Numbered from the stretch's first letter, positions 17,199 to 27,053 are shown. The stretch is 64,000 bases of DNA from an uncultured Marinifilum sp. (GCF_963677195.1 NZ_OY781918.1:2530923-2594922); one strand, 5' to 3'. Numbers and translations are program-made. The notes: a model not told the origin generated them from the letters alone.

Positions 17199-17542
17199 GC
17201 TAAATTATTAATTTTATTCGTATTTTATGATTTAATGGCAGCATAATGATTTTATTTATTCTATATTTTTTATGAGATTAAAATTCCAGAAAATCGTACT
17301 TACCAATAAATAAAATAAAGTAAAATTCTGCTGTTTTTTTAAGAATTATTAAAATAATAAATCGATTGATAAGATGTCTTTTAATAGAAAACAATAAATT
17401 AGCTGAAATTGCGTTGCCTCAGTTAAATAAGAAAATCAGCTTTATGTGGAGAAATTAAAATTACTTATCAAAAAAAATAATTTTATTTATAAGTAATGCT
17501 CTGTTGTAAGTGAATAATAAGTAATTTAAAAGAAAAAAACGG
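17199..17542. other. AT-rich gap between divergent genes
   Basis: 344 bp between the minus-strand DUF2461 gene and the plus-strand polysaccharide operon. Very AT-rich; presumably holds both promoters, but I see no convincing TAnnTTTG box, hairpin or gene in it. Confidence 0.6.
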
Positions 17543-18694
17543 ATGTGGAAATTGTTAAAGTTATGTATATTTTTGTTTTTTCTGATTCCTGTGGTTTCAT
17601 GGGTAAGTTGGAAATTTAAAAAAGAAATTCCCATTAATGTTTTGGTTATTGATAAGACCACACCCGATGAGAGGTTCTCTGAACATCTCTCTTTTTTTTG
17701 GTTAATAAATCAAAATAAATGGGTAAAACGAAATGGCGATGAGTATGATTATGCGAACGATTTTTTAGGCTTTTATCCGAATAATGATGGTACATATAGC
17801 ATAAAAGATTTAAAGAAATTAGCCCCTAAAGATATTGCAGAAATGGCAGATACTTTAGATCTTGCTTTTTTTGCAGATACTTACGGTATTTATAATTCGA
17901 ACTGGAAAGATCATCCCGATTATGGAAAAGATACCATTTCTTTTGTTTACGGGGGAATGACATCGGAAGAGCTTGAATTAATGAGGGAATTAAAAAAAAG
18001 AAAGAAAGCCCTTATTGTTGAGTTTAACTTATTTGCTTCGCCAACTTCTGCTCATATTCGAAAACAAACCGAAGAATTATTTGGTTTAAAATGGAGCGGC
18101 TGGGTTGGTAGGTATTTTACCACTTTAGATACGCTTATCGATACTGAAATTCCTAAATGGGTGCCCGAATTATATCGAAAGAATTATAATAAAGAGTATG
18201 ATTTTAAAAAGGCAGGTATTGTTTTGGTCGACAGTAAAGAGCACATAATTATTTTGGAAAATGAAACACACCTAATCGATGAATTTCCGATTTTAAAAAG
18301 TACGCAAAGTACTCAGGAGGAGTATCAGGTGCCGGGAGAAATTTATTATCCCTTTTGGTTCGATATTAATACAAGCGATTCGAGAAATGAAATATTAGCA
18401 AATTTCCAGATTAATGTAAATGAAAAAGGAAAACAATTAATGGATTCGCTTAATGTACCTTTGGAGTTTCCGGCAATATTTCAGCATAAGAAAGATTATC
18501 ATTTTACTTATTTTGCCTGTGATTTTTCCGATAATCAAATGGGAATTTATTCGTCTTATTTCGATGGAGTTGAAAAAATAAACGGAGCTTTTTACAGTGC
18601 AAATCAGGTGAAGGATAGAAAAATGTTTTTTTGGAAATATTATCGACCATTTATGACAACATTAATGGATAGTATTCACTCAGGAAATAAATAA
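17543..18694 (+). CDS. Membrane-anchored/secreted protein of unknown function, first gene of a polysaccharide-type operon
   Basis: A 383-residue protein with one N-terminal hydrophobic segment (residues 3-24, LLKLCIFLFFLIPVVSWV), then a periplasmic-type domain starting INVLVIDKTTPDERFSEH. Features such as LAFFADTYGIY, SFVYGGMTSEELELMREL and KALIVEFNLFASPTS suggest an alpha/beta domain of the amidotransferase-like or ThuA-like kind, but no catalytic residues could be assigned and the family was not recognised. It is 67 bp upstream of the YaiO-type gene and followed by CotH, HEAT and GT2 genes, so a role in making, modifying or exporting a polysaccharide is inferred from context only. Confidence 0.6.
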   Translation: MWKLLKLCIFLFFLIPVVSWVSWKFKKEIPINVLVIDKTTPDERFSEHLSFFWLINQNKWVKRNGDEYDYANDFLGFYPNNDGTYSIKDLKKLAPKDIAEMADTLDLAFFADTYGIYNSNWKDHPDYGKDTISFVYGGMTSEELELMRELKKRKKALIVEFNLFASPTSAHIRKQTEELFGLKWSGWVGRYFTTLDTLIDTEIPKWVPELYRKNYNKEYDFKKAGIVLVDSKEHIIILENETHLIDEFPILKSTQSTQEEYQVPGEIYYPFWFDINTSDSRNEILANFQINVNEKGKQLMDSLNVPLEFPAIFQHKKDYHFTYFACDFSDNQMGIYSSYFDGVEKINGAFYSANQVKDRKMFFWKYYRPFMTTLMDSIHSGNK

Positions 18695-18761
18695 ATTGAT
18701 GGTAAGGATAGAGCAGAGATACATTTTTTTATCTGCATCTTGAATTTAAAATATAGTTAAT

Positions 18762-20060
18762 ATGATAAGACTTTTACGCCTCTTTATAGTCGCGATTTTT
18801 ATTTTACTGCAGCTAATTCCTGCTTTTGCTCAGCAGAATGTGGAAAGTGGTAAAATGAATCTGACTCAGGAATTTAAGCGTGCACAAAAAATGGCCTTTG
18901 AAGGAAATCGGGAAGAGGCCAGACTAATTTGTGCTGTTATCTTAAAGGAAAATCCTAAATATTACGATGCCAGAATATTAAGGGGACGAACTTTGGCCTG
19001 GGATAAAAAGTATGAAGAATCGAGAAAAGAATTGTTAATAGTTTTGGAGGATGATTTTGATAACAGAGATGCTGTTTTGGCATTAATCGATCTGGAAAAA
19101 TGGTCTGGTGACTTATCAAAAGCATTGTTCTACTGTGATTACGGACAGTCTTTTTATCCTCGGGAAGAGAAGTTTTTAATTCAGAAAATTAAGCTACAAC
19201 AGCAATCGGGTTTGGAGGATAAGTCCTTACAGACAATTAATGATTTGTTGGAAATAAATCCGGGAAGTGAAGAGGGAAATGAGCTGTTTAAAAAATATAC
19301 TTCGGCTTTTAGCAAATACACAGTAAGTTTAAAACACGATTTTGAGCATTTTTCGGAACCTTATGTTCGCCGATGGCATATTACTTCCCTGCAGTTAAGT
19401 AAGCGAAATTCATGGGGAAGTTTAATAGGGAGAGTCAATTTTGGAGATTTAGTTTCCGACGGAGAAGGTCTATGGTCTAAAGATGTAGCGAAGCAATTCG
19501 AAGTAGATGCTTATCCCAGAACCACAGCAACAGCTTATATGTATCTGAGTTATGGGTATTCTCCCGATAATTTATTTCCGCAACACAGGGCAGGAGCTGA
19601 ATGGTATCAGAAATTGCCAAATAAGTTTGAGGCCTCGGCCGGATTGCGATTCATGAGATTTAACGGAAGCAGCGGTGCTAAAAATGTGTTTATATATACC
19701 GGTTCGCTAGGGAAATACTACAGAAATTACTGGTTTTCGCTTAGGGGATATTTTACACCTAAAAATAGCGATGTATCCAGATCTTTTATTTTTACCACTC
19801 GCAGGTATTTAAGAGATGCCAAACAGTATGTTGGAATAGAATTGGGCACAGGAACTTCTCCCGACGAGGCAAGAGGTAATGTTTCTGATTTTAGCACCTA
19901 TAAATACGATAGCTGGAAAGTAAAACTTTCTTATCAGGATCAGTTACTCGATAAACGTCTTACCTATTTGTTACGAGCAGGTTTCGAAAAAGAAGAATAT
20001 CAGGTTAACGAGAAGAGAAATATATTAAGTTTTTCGATTAAATTATCTTATAATTTGTAA
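18762..20060 (+). CDS. TPR plus YaiO-type outer-membrane beta-barrel protein
   Basis: A 432-residue exported protein: Sec signal (1-23, ending PAFAQ), TPR-like helical repeats at about 35-180 (EFKRAQKMAFEGNREEARLI, YYDARILRGRTLAWDKKYEES), then a C-terminal barrel of alternating strands from about 190, ending in SFSIKLSYNL with a terminal aromatic/Leu pattern. This TPR-YaiO layout is found next to exopolysaccharide synthases, where the barrel is thought to help polymer cross the outer membrane, much as PgaA does. It is followed by the CotH-like gene after 7 bp. Confidence 0.85.
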   Translation: MIRLLRLFIVAIFILLQLIPAFAQQNVESGKMNLTQEFKRAQKMAFEGNREEARLICAVILKENPKYYDARILRGRTLAWDKKYEESRKELLIVLEDDFDNRDAVLALIDLEKWSGDLSKALFYCDYGQSFYPREEKFLIQKIKLQQQSGLEDKSLQTINDLLEINPGSEEGNELFKKYTSAFSKYTVSLKHDFEHFSEPYVRRWHITSLQLSKRNSWGSLIGRVNFGDLVSDGEGLWSKDVAKQFEVDAYPRTTATAYMYLSYGYSPDNLFPQHRAGAEWYQKLPNKFEASAGLRFMRFNGSSGAKNVFIYTGSLGKYYRNYWFSLRGYFTPKNSDVSRSFIFTTRRYLRDAKQYVGIELGTGTSPDEARGNVSDFSTYKYDSWKVKLSYQDQLLDKRLTYLLRAGFEKEEYQVNEKRNILSFSIKLSYNL

Positions 20061-20067
20061 TTGGCTT

Positions 20068-21351
20068 ATGCGAATATTTCTACTCCTATCGTTTTTAATT
20101 ATTTTTCAGCATGCTTTTTCTCAAATAGATACCAAGCAGGAAATTATCCCACCCGGAAACGAAATATTCAATGCGGATACAGTGCATGAGATTAGAATTA
20201 ATTTTCTACAATGTTCGGTGTGGGATTCTTTGGTTCACATAAAGAAGGAACGAGATTCTCTTCAAATAAAGAGGCATTTACAAGGAAATGTAGAGCTTAA
20301 TGGGAAAATGTATTATTCCTGTGGACTAAGGTTTAAAGGGGAATCTTCTTATGACTTCTATCCGGGATTAAAAAAATCATTTAAAATTAATTTTGGAAAA
20401 TTCATAAAAAAGCAGCGCTGGAATGGAATAAAAACCATTAATCTGAACAATGCTTTTAAGGATCCAACTTTTATGAGAGAGAAACTGTTTCTCGATTTTA
20501 TGAGATCCGAAGGGCTTAAAGTTCCTAGATGTACTTATGCCAATGTTTATTTAAATGGTAAGCTATTGGGCTTATATCTTCTGGTTGAAGAGATAAATAA
20601 AGGTTTTTTAGAGAGAAATTTTGGAAATAAAAAAGGTAGCTTTTTTAAGGGAGAGCCCAAAGCTTATTTAAAATATGAAGGAGATAGCATAGATACTTAT
20701 AGACGAAGTTATCAAAATAAGAAAGATTCTTCCGAAGGATATCAGGATTTAATTGAGTTTATACGAACAATTGATAACAAAGGAGATCTATCAAGTATTT
20801 TTAATGTGGAAGATTGTCTTAAAATTTTCGCCATAACTTCTTTGTTTGTAAATGTTGATGCCTATAATATAATGTTCCGGCACAATTATTATCTCTATAA
20901 AAACATGTTAAACGATAAGTTTGAGTGGATTCCTTATGATGCCAACTATGCATTTTGTGCTTTTAGTAGAGAATTAAATCTTAAGCAAGCCGAAAATCTT
21001 AGCATTTTTTATAAAATGGATAATAATGAAGCTCCTTTAATGGATTTATTGTTTGGAAATAAAAAGTATAGGGACTTTTACACAGAGTATCTTAAAGGGC
21101 TTACTGCTAAAAATAGAGTGGAAAATTATGTTGAAAGTAAAGTAGACAGCCTTTCATTAAAAATTCGTAAATATATTTATTATGATACTAATAAAATGTA
21201 TACCAATGCCGATTTTGAAGTTAATTTAAACAAAGTAATTGGCGATGTAAATGATCCTGGAGCTTTTATTCCCGGTTTAAAACCTTTTATTCATAAAAGG
21301 ATTAAGGCAGTTAAAAAAGAATTGAAACTTAAAAAAGAACAGAGAGACTGA
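20068..21351 (+). CDS. CotH-like secreted kinase-fold protein
   Basis: A 427-residue protein with a signal peptide (1-18) and CotH-family blocks: RFKGESSYDFYPGLKKSFKI at about 88-107, TINLNNAFKDPTFMREKLF at 123-141, ANVYLNGKLLGLYLLVEEI at 158-176, then VNVDAYNIMFRHNYYLYKN and WIPYDANYAF as the metal-binding/catalytic part. Known CotH proteins are atypical protein kinases, such as spore coat CotH of Bacillus. Here the usual PWDxD is PYDAN, so activity is uncertain. Its place between a YaiO barrel and a HEAT/GT2 pair suggests phosphorylation of a secreted protein or glycan, which is inference. Confidence 0.82.
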   Translation: MRIFLLLSFLIIFQHAFSQIDTKQEIIPPGNEIFNADTVHEIRINFLQCSVWDSLVHIKKERDSLQIKRHLQGNVELNGKMYYSCGLRFKGESSYDFYPGLKKSFKINFGKFIKKQRWNGIKTINLNNAFKDPTFMREKLFLDFMRSEGLKVPRCTYANVYLNGKLLGLYLLVEEINKGFLERNFGNKKGSFFKGEPKAYLKYEGDSIDTYRRSYQNKKDSSEGYQDLIEFIRTIDNKGDLSSIFNVEDCLKIFAITSLFVNVDAYNIMFRHNYYLYKNMLNDKFEWIPYDANYAFCAFSRELNLKQAENLSIFYKMDNNEAPLMDLLFGNKKYRDFYTEYLKGLTAKNRVENYVESKVDSLSLKIRKYIYYDTNKMYTNADFEVNLNKVIGDVNDPGAFIPGLKPFIHKRIKAVKKELKLKKEQRD

Positions 21352-21352
21352 T

Positions 21353-22552
21353 ATGTCTTTATTACTAGAAATATTCATCGATAATAACAGTCAGGAATTT
21401 ATAAGATTTATTCCTGATACAGCAATTGCTATGTTCGATTATATGAGTATGTCAATTGAATATATTAAAGCATTATTTAACTATGTATTCGATAGGCTGC
21501 CCTATAATCCGCTTAATAGAATGATTGTTTATTTAATACTTACATTTCTTTTGTTATTAGCAATTTTGCTTCCAGTAATATTACTTTCTAAATTGTATAT
21601 TACCCATAAAAAAAATAGATATAACGATCTTTATATTAGATATTCACAATATATAATTGGTTACTTAATTGGAACGCATACTGTCGATGAAATTAAAGAA
21701 ATTGAAGGCTTAAAGACGAATAAAGTTCACCGTAATGTTATGATTGTTGTCTTAATGGCCATTGATAAGGCAGAGAATGGAGATGTGAGTGGCAGAATTA
21801 GAAGGCTTTATACTGGTTTAGAACTAGATAAAGATTCTATTGATAAATTGAATAAACGAGCCTGGAATAAAAAAATTGTGGGTATACGAGAGTTAAGTCA
21901 CATGAGAGTAAAATCTGAAAATAAAAGGATTATCGAATTTCAGCAAAAACCTAACGAAATATTAAGAATTGAAACGCAGATTGGTTTGATAAAATTGTTG
22001 CCATTTGTTCCTTTTGCATTTCTCGATTCTCAGGAAAAACCATTTACCGTTTGGGAACAAATTAATGTTTTTGATTTAATTCGTAAAAAAAGAATAGAAA
22101 TTCCAGAGTTTGTTTTATGGCTTAATCATTGGAACGATTCGGTTGTTATGTTCAGCCTGGATATGATTCGTGTTTTGAAACAAAAGAAAGCAGCTCCCAA
22201 TGTGCTTAAGCTGCTTAATCATGATAATGATTTGGTAAAGGGGAAAGTTATAAAGACACTGGTAGATCTCGAAAACAGAGAAGCTGTTGATAAACTGAAA
22301 GAAATTTTTATTCTGGAAGAACTGCCAAATCAATTAAATATACTTCGTTCAATTGGACGATTGGGAATGGAAAAAGAACTGGATTTTCTGGAAGGGAAAT
22401 TAAACGATGATGAGTTCAAAATTAAGATGGAAGCCTGCAAATCTATGGCCTTAATAGGAGATGCAGGAGTTGAAAGATTGAATAAATTATCGGAGAATGC
22501 CGAGGAGGAATTAAAAGCTATTATAAACCATGTATTAGATCCAAGAATATGA
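21353..22552 (+). CDS. HEAT-repeat membrane protein of the polysaccharide operon
   Basis: A 399-residue protein with one transmembrane segment at about 57-82 (MIVYLILTFLLLLAILLPVILL) and a cytoplasmic helical C-terminal part. HEAT-like pairs are clear from about 265 on: VLKLLNHDNDLVKGKVIKTLVDLENREAVDKL, and FKIKMEACKSMALIGDAGVERL, with the repeating pattern of a helix followed by D or N and a second helix. It begins 1 bp after the CotH stop and overlaps the GT2 start by 4 bp, so it is translationally coupled to the synthase and probably acts as its scaffold or regulatory partner. Confidence 0.8.
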   Translation: MSLLLEIFIDNNSQEFIRFIPDTAIAMFDYMSMSIEYIKALFNYVFDRLPYNPLNRMIVYLILTFLLLLAILLPVILLSKLYITHKKNRYNDLYIRYSQYIIGYLIGTHTVDEIKEIEGLKTNKVHRNVMIVVLMAIDKAENGDVSGRIRRLYTGLELDKDSIDKLNKRAWNKKIVGIRELSHMRVKSENKRIIEFQQKPNEILRIETQIGLIKLLPFVPFAFLDSQEKPFTVWEQINVFDLIRKKRIEIPEFVLWLNHWNDSVVMFSLDMIRVLKQKKAAPNVLKLLNHDNDLVKGKVIKTLVDLENREAVDKLKEIFILEELPNQLNILRSIGRLGMEKELDFLEGKLNDDEFKIKMEACKSMALIGDAGVERLNKLSENAEEELKAIINHVLDPRI

Positions 22553-24009
22553 ATTACGATGAGTTAATTAGGTTTATTAGTTATTTTTTGGATAAGATAT
22601 TTATTTCTTATGCATTTTTATTGATATTTAGTTATACAACATTAAGTATAATATCGGCTATTGCTTTAAATCATTATTTAAAGAAAAATAGTTTTGTAGA
22701 TTATAGTGTAATTCTCGATTCACCACTTGCCCCTTCGGTTTCGGTTCTTGTACCAGCTTTTAACGAGGCAAGAACAATTGTAGATAATGTAGAGTCGATT
22801 TATACAATTCATTACAATAATTTTGATGTTATTGTAATTAACGATGGAAGTACCGATACGACTTTTGAAGAGTTAAAGGAGGCTTTTAAGCTCGAAAAAG
22901 TGAATTTTGCCATTAATATGGAGATTAAAACTGCCGAAATAAGAGGTGTTTATAAATCTAAAATTGGTACATACTCCAGTTTAATTGTTGTTGATAAAGA
23001 AAATGGAGGAAAAGCAGATGCATTAAATGCAGGTATTAATATTGCCGATAAGGATTTGTTTATGGCCATAGATGCCGACTCGATTTTGGAGCCCGATGCG
23101 GTATTAAAATTGGTTAAACCTTTTTTAGAACGTACCGACAGAAGAGTAATTGCTGCTGGAGGAGTGGTTCGAATTGTGAACTCTTGTATTGTTGAGAATG
23201 GAAGGATACTTGAAGTTAGAGTGCCCGATAACTTACTGGCAAGAATGCAGGTTCTTGAATACACCCGATCGTTTTTAATGGGTCGTATGGCCTGGGCGAA
23301 ACTCGATGGTCTTATTATTATTTCGGGTGCAATGGGGATGTTCGATCGTAATGTGGTGGTTCAAAGTGGTGGATATGCACACTCTATTGGGGAGGATATG
23401 GAGCTGGTGGTTAGAATTCGCCGTTACATGTCCGAACAAAGAGAAAAATATAAGATCGAGTATATTCCCGATCCTTTGTGTTGGACCGAGGCACCGGTCG
23501 ATTTATCTACTTTTGGACGCCAGCGAAGTAGATGGACAAGAGGTACTATTGAAACTCTTACCGATCACTCAAAAATATTTCTCTCATCGCGTTATGGCTC
23601 AATGGGTATGTTAGGATATCCTTTCTGGTTTTTATTTGAATGGTTAGCTCCTATAATCGAGTTAATTGGTATTATATATGCCATAATTCTATATGTAACA
23701 GGTAATTTAAGTTTGCATTTTATTTTAATTACTTTTCTTTTTGTTTACACTTTCGCATTGTTTTTTTCAACCTGTGCTATTCTTTACGAAGAGCTTACTT
23801 TTCACAGATACGAGAGAAAAATTGATGTTTTCAGACTGTGGATTGCTGCGGTTTTAGAACCGTTTTTATTGCACCCTGTTTCTTTGTTCTTTTCAATTAA
23901 AGGAAATATTCAATATGCAATGGGTAACAGAAAGTGGGGACGAATGGAGAGAAAAGGATTTAGGCATAAAGGTAAACTAGAAAAGAAATCTGAACTAGCC
24001 AAAGAGTAA
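22549..24009 (+). CDS. Processive glycosyltransferase family 2 (PgaC/cellulose-synthase-like)
   Basis: A 486-residue inner-membrane synthase. One N-terminal membrane segment (about 18-42), then a GT-A domain with SVLVPAFNEARTIVDNV, VIVINDGSTDTT, AIDADSILEPDA (DXD), SGAMGMFDRNVVVQSGGY and GEDMELVVRIRR (catalytic base ED), then RQRSRWTRGTIETL, the QxxRW-type motif of processive synthases, then three to four membrane segments at about 355-450. Such enzymes polymerise a sugar and feed the chain through their own channel. With the YaiO barrel, CotH and HEAT genes it forms a likely synthesis-export machine. The polymer is unknown. Confidence 0.9.
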   Translation: MNYDELIRFISYFLDKIFISYAFLLIFSYTTLSIISAIALNHYLKKNSFVDYSVILDSPLAPSVSVLVPAFNEARTIVDNVESIYTIHYNNFDVIVINDGSTDTTFEELKEAFKLEKVNFAINMEIKTAEIRGVYKSKIGTYSSLIVVDKENGGKADALNAGINIADKDLFMAIDADSILEPDAVLKLVKPFLERTDRRVIAAGGVVRIVNSCIVENGRILEVRVPDNLLARMQVLEYTRSFLMGRMAWAKLDGLIIISGAMGMFDRNVVVQSGGYAHSIGEDMELVVRIRRYMSEQREKYKIEYIPDPLCWTEAPVDLSTFGRQRSRWTRGTIETLTDHSKIFLSSRYGSMGMLGYPFWFLFEWLAPIIELIGIIYAIILYVTGNLSLHFILITFLFVYTFALFFSTCAILYEELTFHRYERKIDVFRLWIAAVLEPFLLHPVSLFFSIKGNIQYAMGNRKWGRMERKGFRHKGKLEKKSELAKE

Positions 24010-24135
24010 CAGGCTTTTACTTTTTGGCGAAGTAAGATTAAAGTAATTTTGAATAATATTTCTTAGTCTGCCTATATAGTTTCAATTGTTTTGTGAGAAT
24101 ACCTTGAGAAAGAAGCACAAAAATTTATTAATATT

Positions 24136-26793
24136 TTACTTTTTTATTGGTATATTTTTTGATTGATCTGCTGAATGTGGAATTATGAATATAAATTTTG
24201 AGCCTGATTGCTCTTCAGATTTTAAGTACATTTCACCATTTAGTAATTCTATAATTCCCTTGGATATGGGAAGTCCAAGACCAGCGCCCCCAAATTGGCG
24301 AGTGTGAGCATTTTCTATCTGTCTAAATCGTTGAAAAATAATATCTTGTTTTTCTTTGGGAATGCCAATTCCACTATCTTCTACAGAAAATTCAAGCAGA
24401 GAATTATTTAAGTCTACTTTTATTTCTATAAAACCCTCTGTTGTAAATTTAAAGGCATTATTTATCAGGTTAATTAATACCTGCTTTATTTTTCCCAAAT
24501 CAGAATTAATTTCATCAAATTGTTTAGGAACCTTATTTATAAAGGAGATTTTTATGTGAGCTTTATTGTATTTTAATTTTTCATGATCAAAAAATATTTC
24601 TAAATCGGTAAAAAGTTTTGATATTGAAAAAGGAGCAATAAAGGTTTTTAATTGCTTTACTTCCAGATAAGATATTTCGATTATGTTATTAATAATCTCT
24701 AATAGCTGTTTCCCATTCTGATCAAGTATATCCAGATAATTGTCTTTTTTTTCTTTGGATAAATTATCTTTACTCAGCAATTGACTAAAACCTAAAATTC
24801 CATTCATAGGAGTTCTTATTTCGTGACTCATATTTGCTAAAAATGCCGATTTTAATCTGTCACTTTCTTCAGCCTTTTCCAATGCTATTTTAAGTTTATT
24901 TTCTACTTTTTTAATAAGAGATATATCTATAACAAAACCCAGAAACTCATTATCATTAATTTTAACTGCACTGATATATGCATATATCTCATGCCCCTTA
25001 AGCGATTGTATTATTACTTCTGCTTGCGCTTTTCCTTTATGTAAAAGTTTAGAAAGTAAGTCCTTGTTTTTTTTAACTTGTTTTGGTGAAAAAAAGTCGG
25101 AAATATAATGTGATGATTTGGATTGATTATCAATTTTTAAAAGTTTTGAAAATGCTGGATTCGAAAATGTAATTTTTGTGTTTTTGTTAAAAATAACCAA
25201 ACCATTTGGCGATTCATTAATATAGGTTCTGAGTTTATATTCGCTGGAAATAAGTGCTTGTTCGGTAGCAACTCTCTGGCTGATATCGTTCATTAACCAT
25301 ATTTCTTTATTTTCAAATCTGTAAGCATGAAATTCAACATGTATTTTTTTTCCACTTTTTGTTGTTATACAAGTAACAGATGGTGTTTTAAAATTATTTT
25401 TTTTCCACTTTTCGTAAATGTCAATATATTTGGTTTCTTTATATAGCTTAGAAAACCAGCTTTTTATATCTGGAATTTCTTCATTGGAATATTCGGTTAT
25501 TTCAAAGGCCTTTTTGTTTGTAAGTATTTTATTTCCCTCTACTAAAATAGCTCCCGATGGAAGGTTCTCTATCATTTCTCTAAATCGTTTTTCAGATTTT
25601 TTCAGGGCTTTTTCGGTGCGTTTCTTTTTCCTTATTTCTTTTTCCAGTTCTTTATTTTTTAAACTTAAATTTAGGGTTTGTTTTTCTACTTCGATTTTAA
25701 GTTGCCTTGTAAAGAAAAATAAATGTAAAGTGTAAAAAGTTATTATGCTGCCAATTACTATTGTGATAAGAATTGCCCATTTTAACCAGGATGGTGCTTT
25801 TGTTTTTTTTCTATTGTAAATAAATTCATCTAAATTATAATTGGGAGGTATCATTCCCATTTGTGCACATGTTTTTGCGATATTACTAAGTCTGCCCGAA
25901 TTAATATGTCCTATTTCCACATAATCGTTCATTATTAGTTTTTTTATCTCTGTAGCTTCGAATTCAAGATGTTTTCTACTTTTATTCACCTTGTAGGTGT
26001 TTATTATAATATCAATAATTTCGTTGGTATTATTTAGTGCATATTTCCATCCTTTTTTGCTGGCTCTTAAAAAGGCATCTACTCTTTCAGGATTATTTCT
26101 AATCTCTTTTTTTGTGGTAAAAATTCCATCTCCGTAAAAGTCTATTCCATAAGTTTGTGGGTAAATTATGGTATAGGGAATGTTTAACTCATTTAAAAAA
26201 TACGGCTCATTTGTCGAATAGGCGTTTAAAACATCTGTTTTTTTATTGATAAGATCATTTACATTGTAAGTGGTGCTAAGTCGGGTAAAATTGTCGGGAT
26301 TAATACCTTCTTTATAAAAAATAGCTAGTAATTCAGGATCTCTGAAATCGTTAAGTAACATAATACGTTTGTTTACAAGATCGTGAGCAGAATTAATATT
26401 TGAATTTTTCAGACATAAAAATATAGAGGGTGAACTTTGAAATATGGAGGCTAAAAGTACTATTGGTTTGTTGTTGACATATTCAATTAAAACATCTGTT
26501 GAGCTTATTCCATAATCTGCTTTTCCTTCTATAACTTTATTTACAATATTTTTTGTGCTTCCTTCTATTAGTTCAACCTCAAGCCCCTCGTTGGCATAAA
26601 AGCCTTTGTGAATTGCTGCGTAATAACCTGCAAATTGAAATTGGTGTTTGTATTTTAATTGTAATTTTATTTTTTCTTTCTTCGGCTTGTTTTCAGTTTG
26701 TTCGGCATTGCTTGTAGTGCAAATAAATAGGGAAATGAAAAATATAAGTGTAAATGGAAGGAATGAATAGGTGTGTTTTTGAAATTTATTCAT
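24136..26793 (-). CDS. Sensor histidine kinase with an NMT1/ThiY-like ligand-binding domain
   Basis: An 885-residue membrane sensor: signal/anchor (11-29), periplasmic NMT1/ThiY-like domain from about 40 to 320 (KIKLQLKYKHQFQFAGYYAA, HKGFYANEGLEVELIEG, GISSTDVLI), a membrane segment at about 336-360, a coiled coil, two PAS domains, then HisKA with an intact H box (FLANMSHEIRTPMNGILGF) and a full ATPase with NLINNAFKFT, DSGIGIP and GAGLGLPISKG. The ligand domain resembles binding proteins for thiamine precursors or sulfonates, so a small organic or nitrogen compound is a reasonable guess. No response regulator is adjacent. Kinase calls are firm; the ligand is unknown. Confidence 0.92.
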   Translation of the reverse strand: MNKFQKHTYSFLPFTLIFFISLFICTTSNAEQTENKPKKEKIKLQLKYKHQFQFAGYYAAIHKGFYANEGLEVELIEGSTKNIVNKVIEGKADYGISSTDVLIEYVNNKPIVLLASIFQSSPSIFLCLKNSNINSAHDLVNKRIMLLNDFRDPELLAIFYKEGINPDNFTRLSTTYNVNDLINKKTDVLNAYSTNEPYFLNELNIPYTIIYPQTYGIDFYGDGIFTTKKEIRNNPERVDAFLRASKKGWKYALNNTNEIIDIIINTYKVNKSRKHLEFEATEIKKLIMNDYVEIGHINSGRLSNIAKTCAQMGMIPPNYNLDEFIYNRKKTKAPSWLKWAILITIVIGSIITFYTLHLFFFTRQLKIEVEKQTLNLSLKNKELEKEIRKKKRTEKALKKSEKRFREMIENLPSGAILVEGNKILTNKKAFEITEYSNEEIPDIKSWFSKLYKETKYIDIYEKWKKNNFKTPSVTCITTKSGKKIHVEFHAYRFENKEIWLMNDISQRVATEQALISSEYKLRTYINESPNGLVIFNKNTKITFSNPAFSKLLKIDNQSKSSHYISDFFSPKQVKKNKDLLSKLLHKGKAQAEVIIQSLKGHEIYAYISAVKINDNEFLGFVIDISLIKKVENKLKIALEKAEESDRLKSAFLANMSHEIRTPMNGILGFSQLLSKDNLSKEKKDNYLDILDQNGKQLLEIINNIIEISYLEVKQLKTFIAPFSISKLFTDLEIFFDHEKLKYNKAHIKISFINKVPKQFDEINSDLGKIKQVLINLINNAFKFTTEGFIEIKVDLNNSLLEFSVEDSGIGIPKEKQDIIFQRFRQIENAHTRQFGGAGLGLPISKGIIELLNGEMYLKSEEQSGSKFIFIIPHSADQSKNIPIKK

Positions 26794-26972
26794 GATTAAC
26801 TGAGATTATTAGGCTACTAATAAATATACAGTTATCGCAGTAATGAAAAAAATTTTTTTTAAGAAGTGAATAATTTCTGTTTGAGTTAGTCTGGAAAGTG
26901 TGAATTTATAATATCAATTTTTTGTGCTAAAATAGATTTTGCAATTTCAACAGAAATAAGTTGACAAAAAAG

Positions 26973-27011
26973 AAGCAGGAAAAAAGAAGATATTATCAAC
27001 TTTTCCTGCTT
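26973..27011 (-). terminator. Terminator of the DUF3332 gene
   Basis: AAGCAGGAAAA (26973-26983) pairs with TTTTCCTGCTT (27001-27011). On the minus strand the hairpin is followed by TTTTTTGTC. It lies 42 bp beyond the stop codon of the DUF3332 gene. Confidence 0.8.
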
Positions 27012-27053
27012 TTACAAGTTTTTCAGCTTTTATAATGTTTCTAAGAATATTCT

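Noticed and set aside
17461..17661. Minus-strand frame of 66 codons
   Set aside because: Lies opposite the start of the plus-strand operon and has no recognisable features.
22950..23614. Frames of about 100 codons on both strands within the GT2 gene
   Set aside because: Shadow frames of the well-supported processive glycosyltransferase.
25418..25735. Plus-strand frame of 105 codons
   Set aside because: Antisense to the PAS region of the sensor kinase; no protein features.
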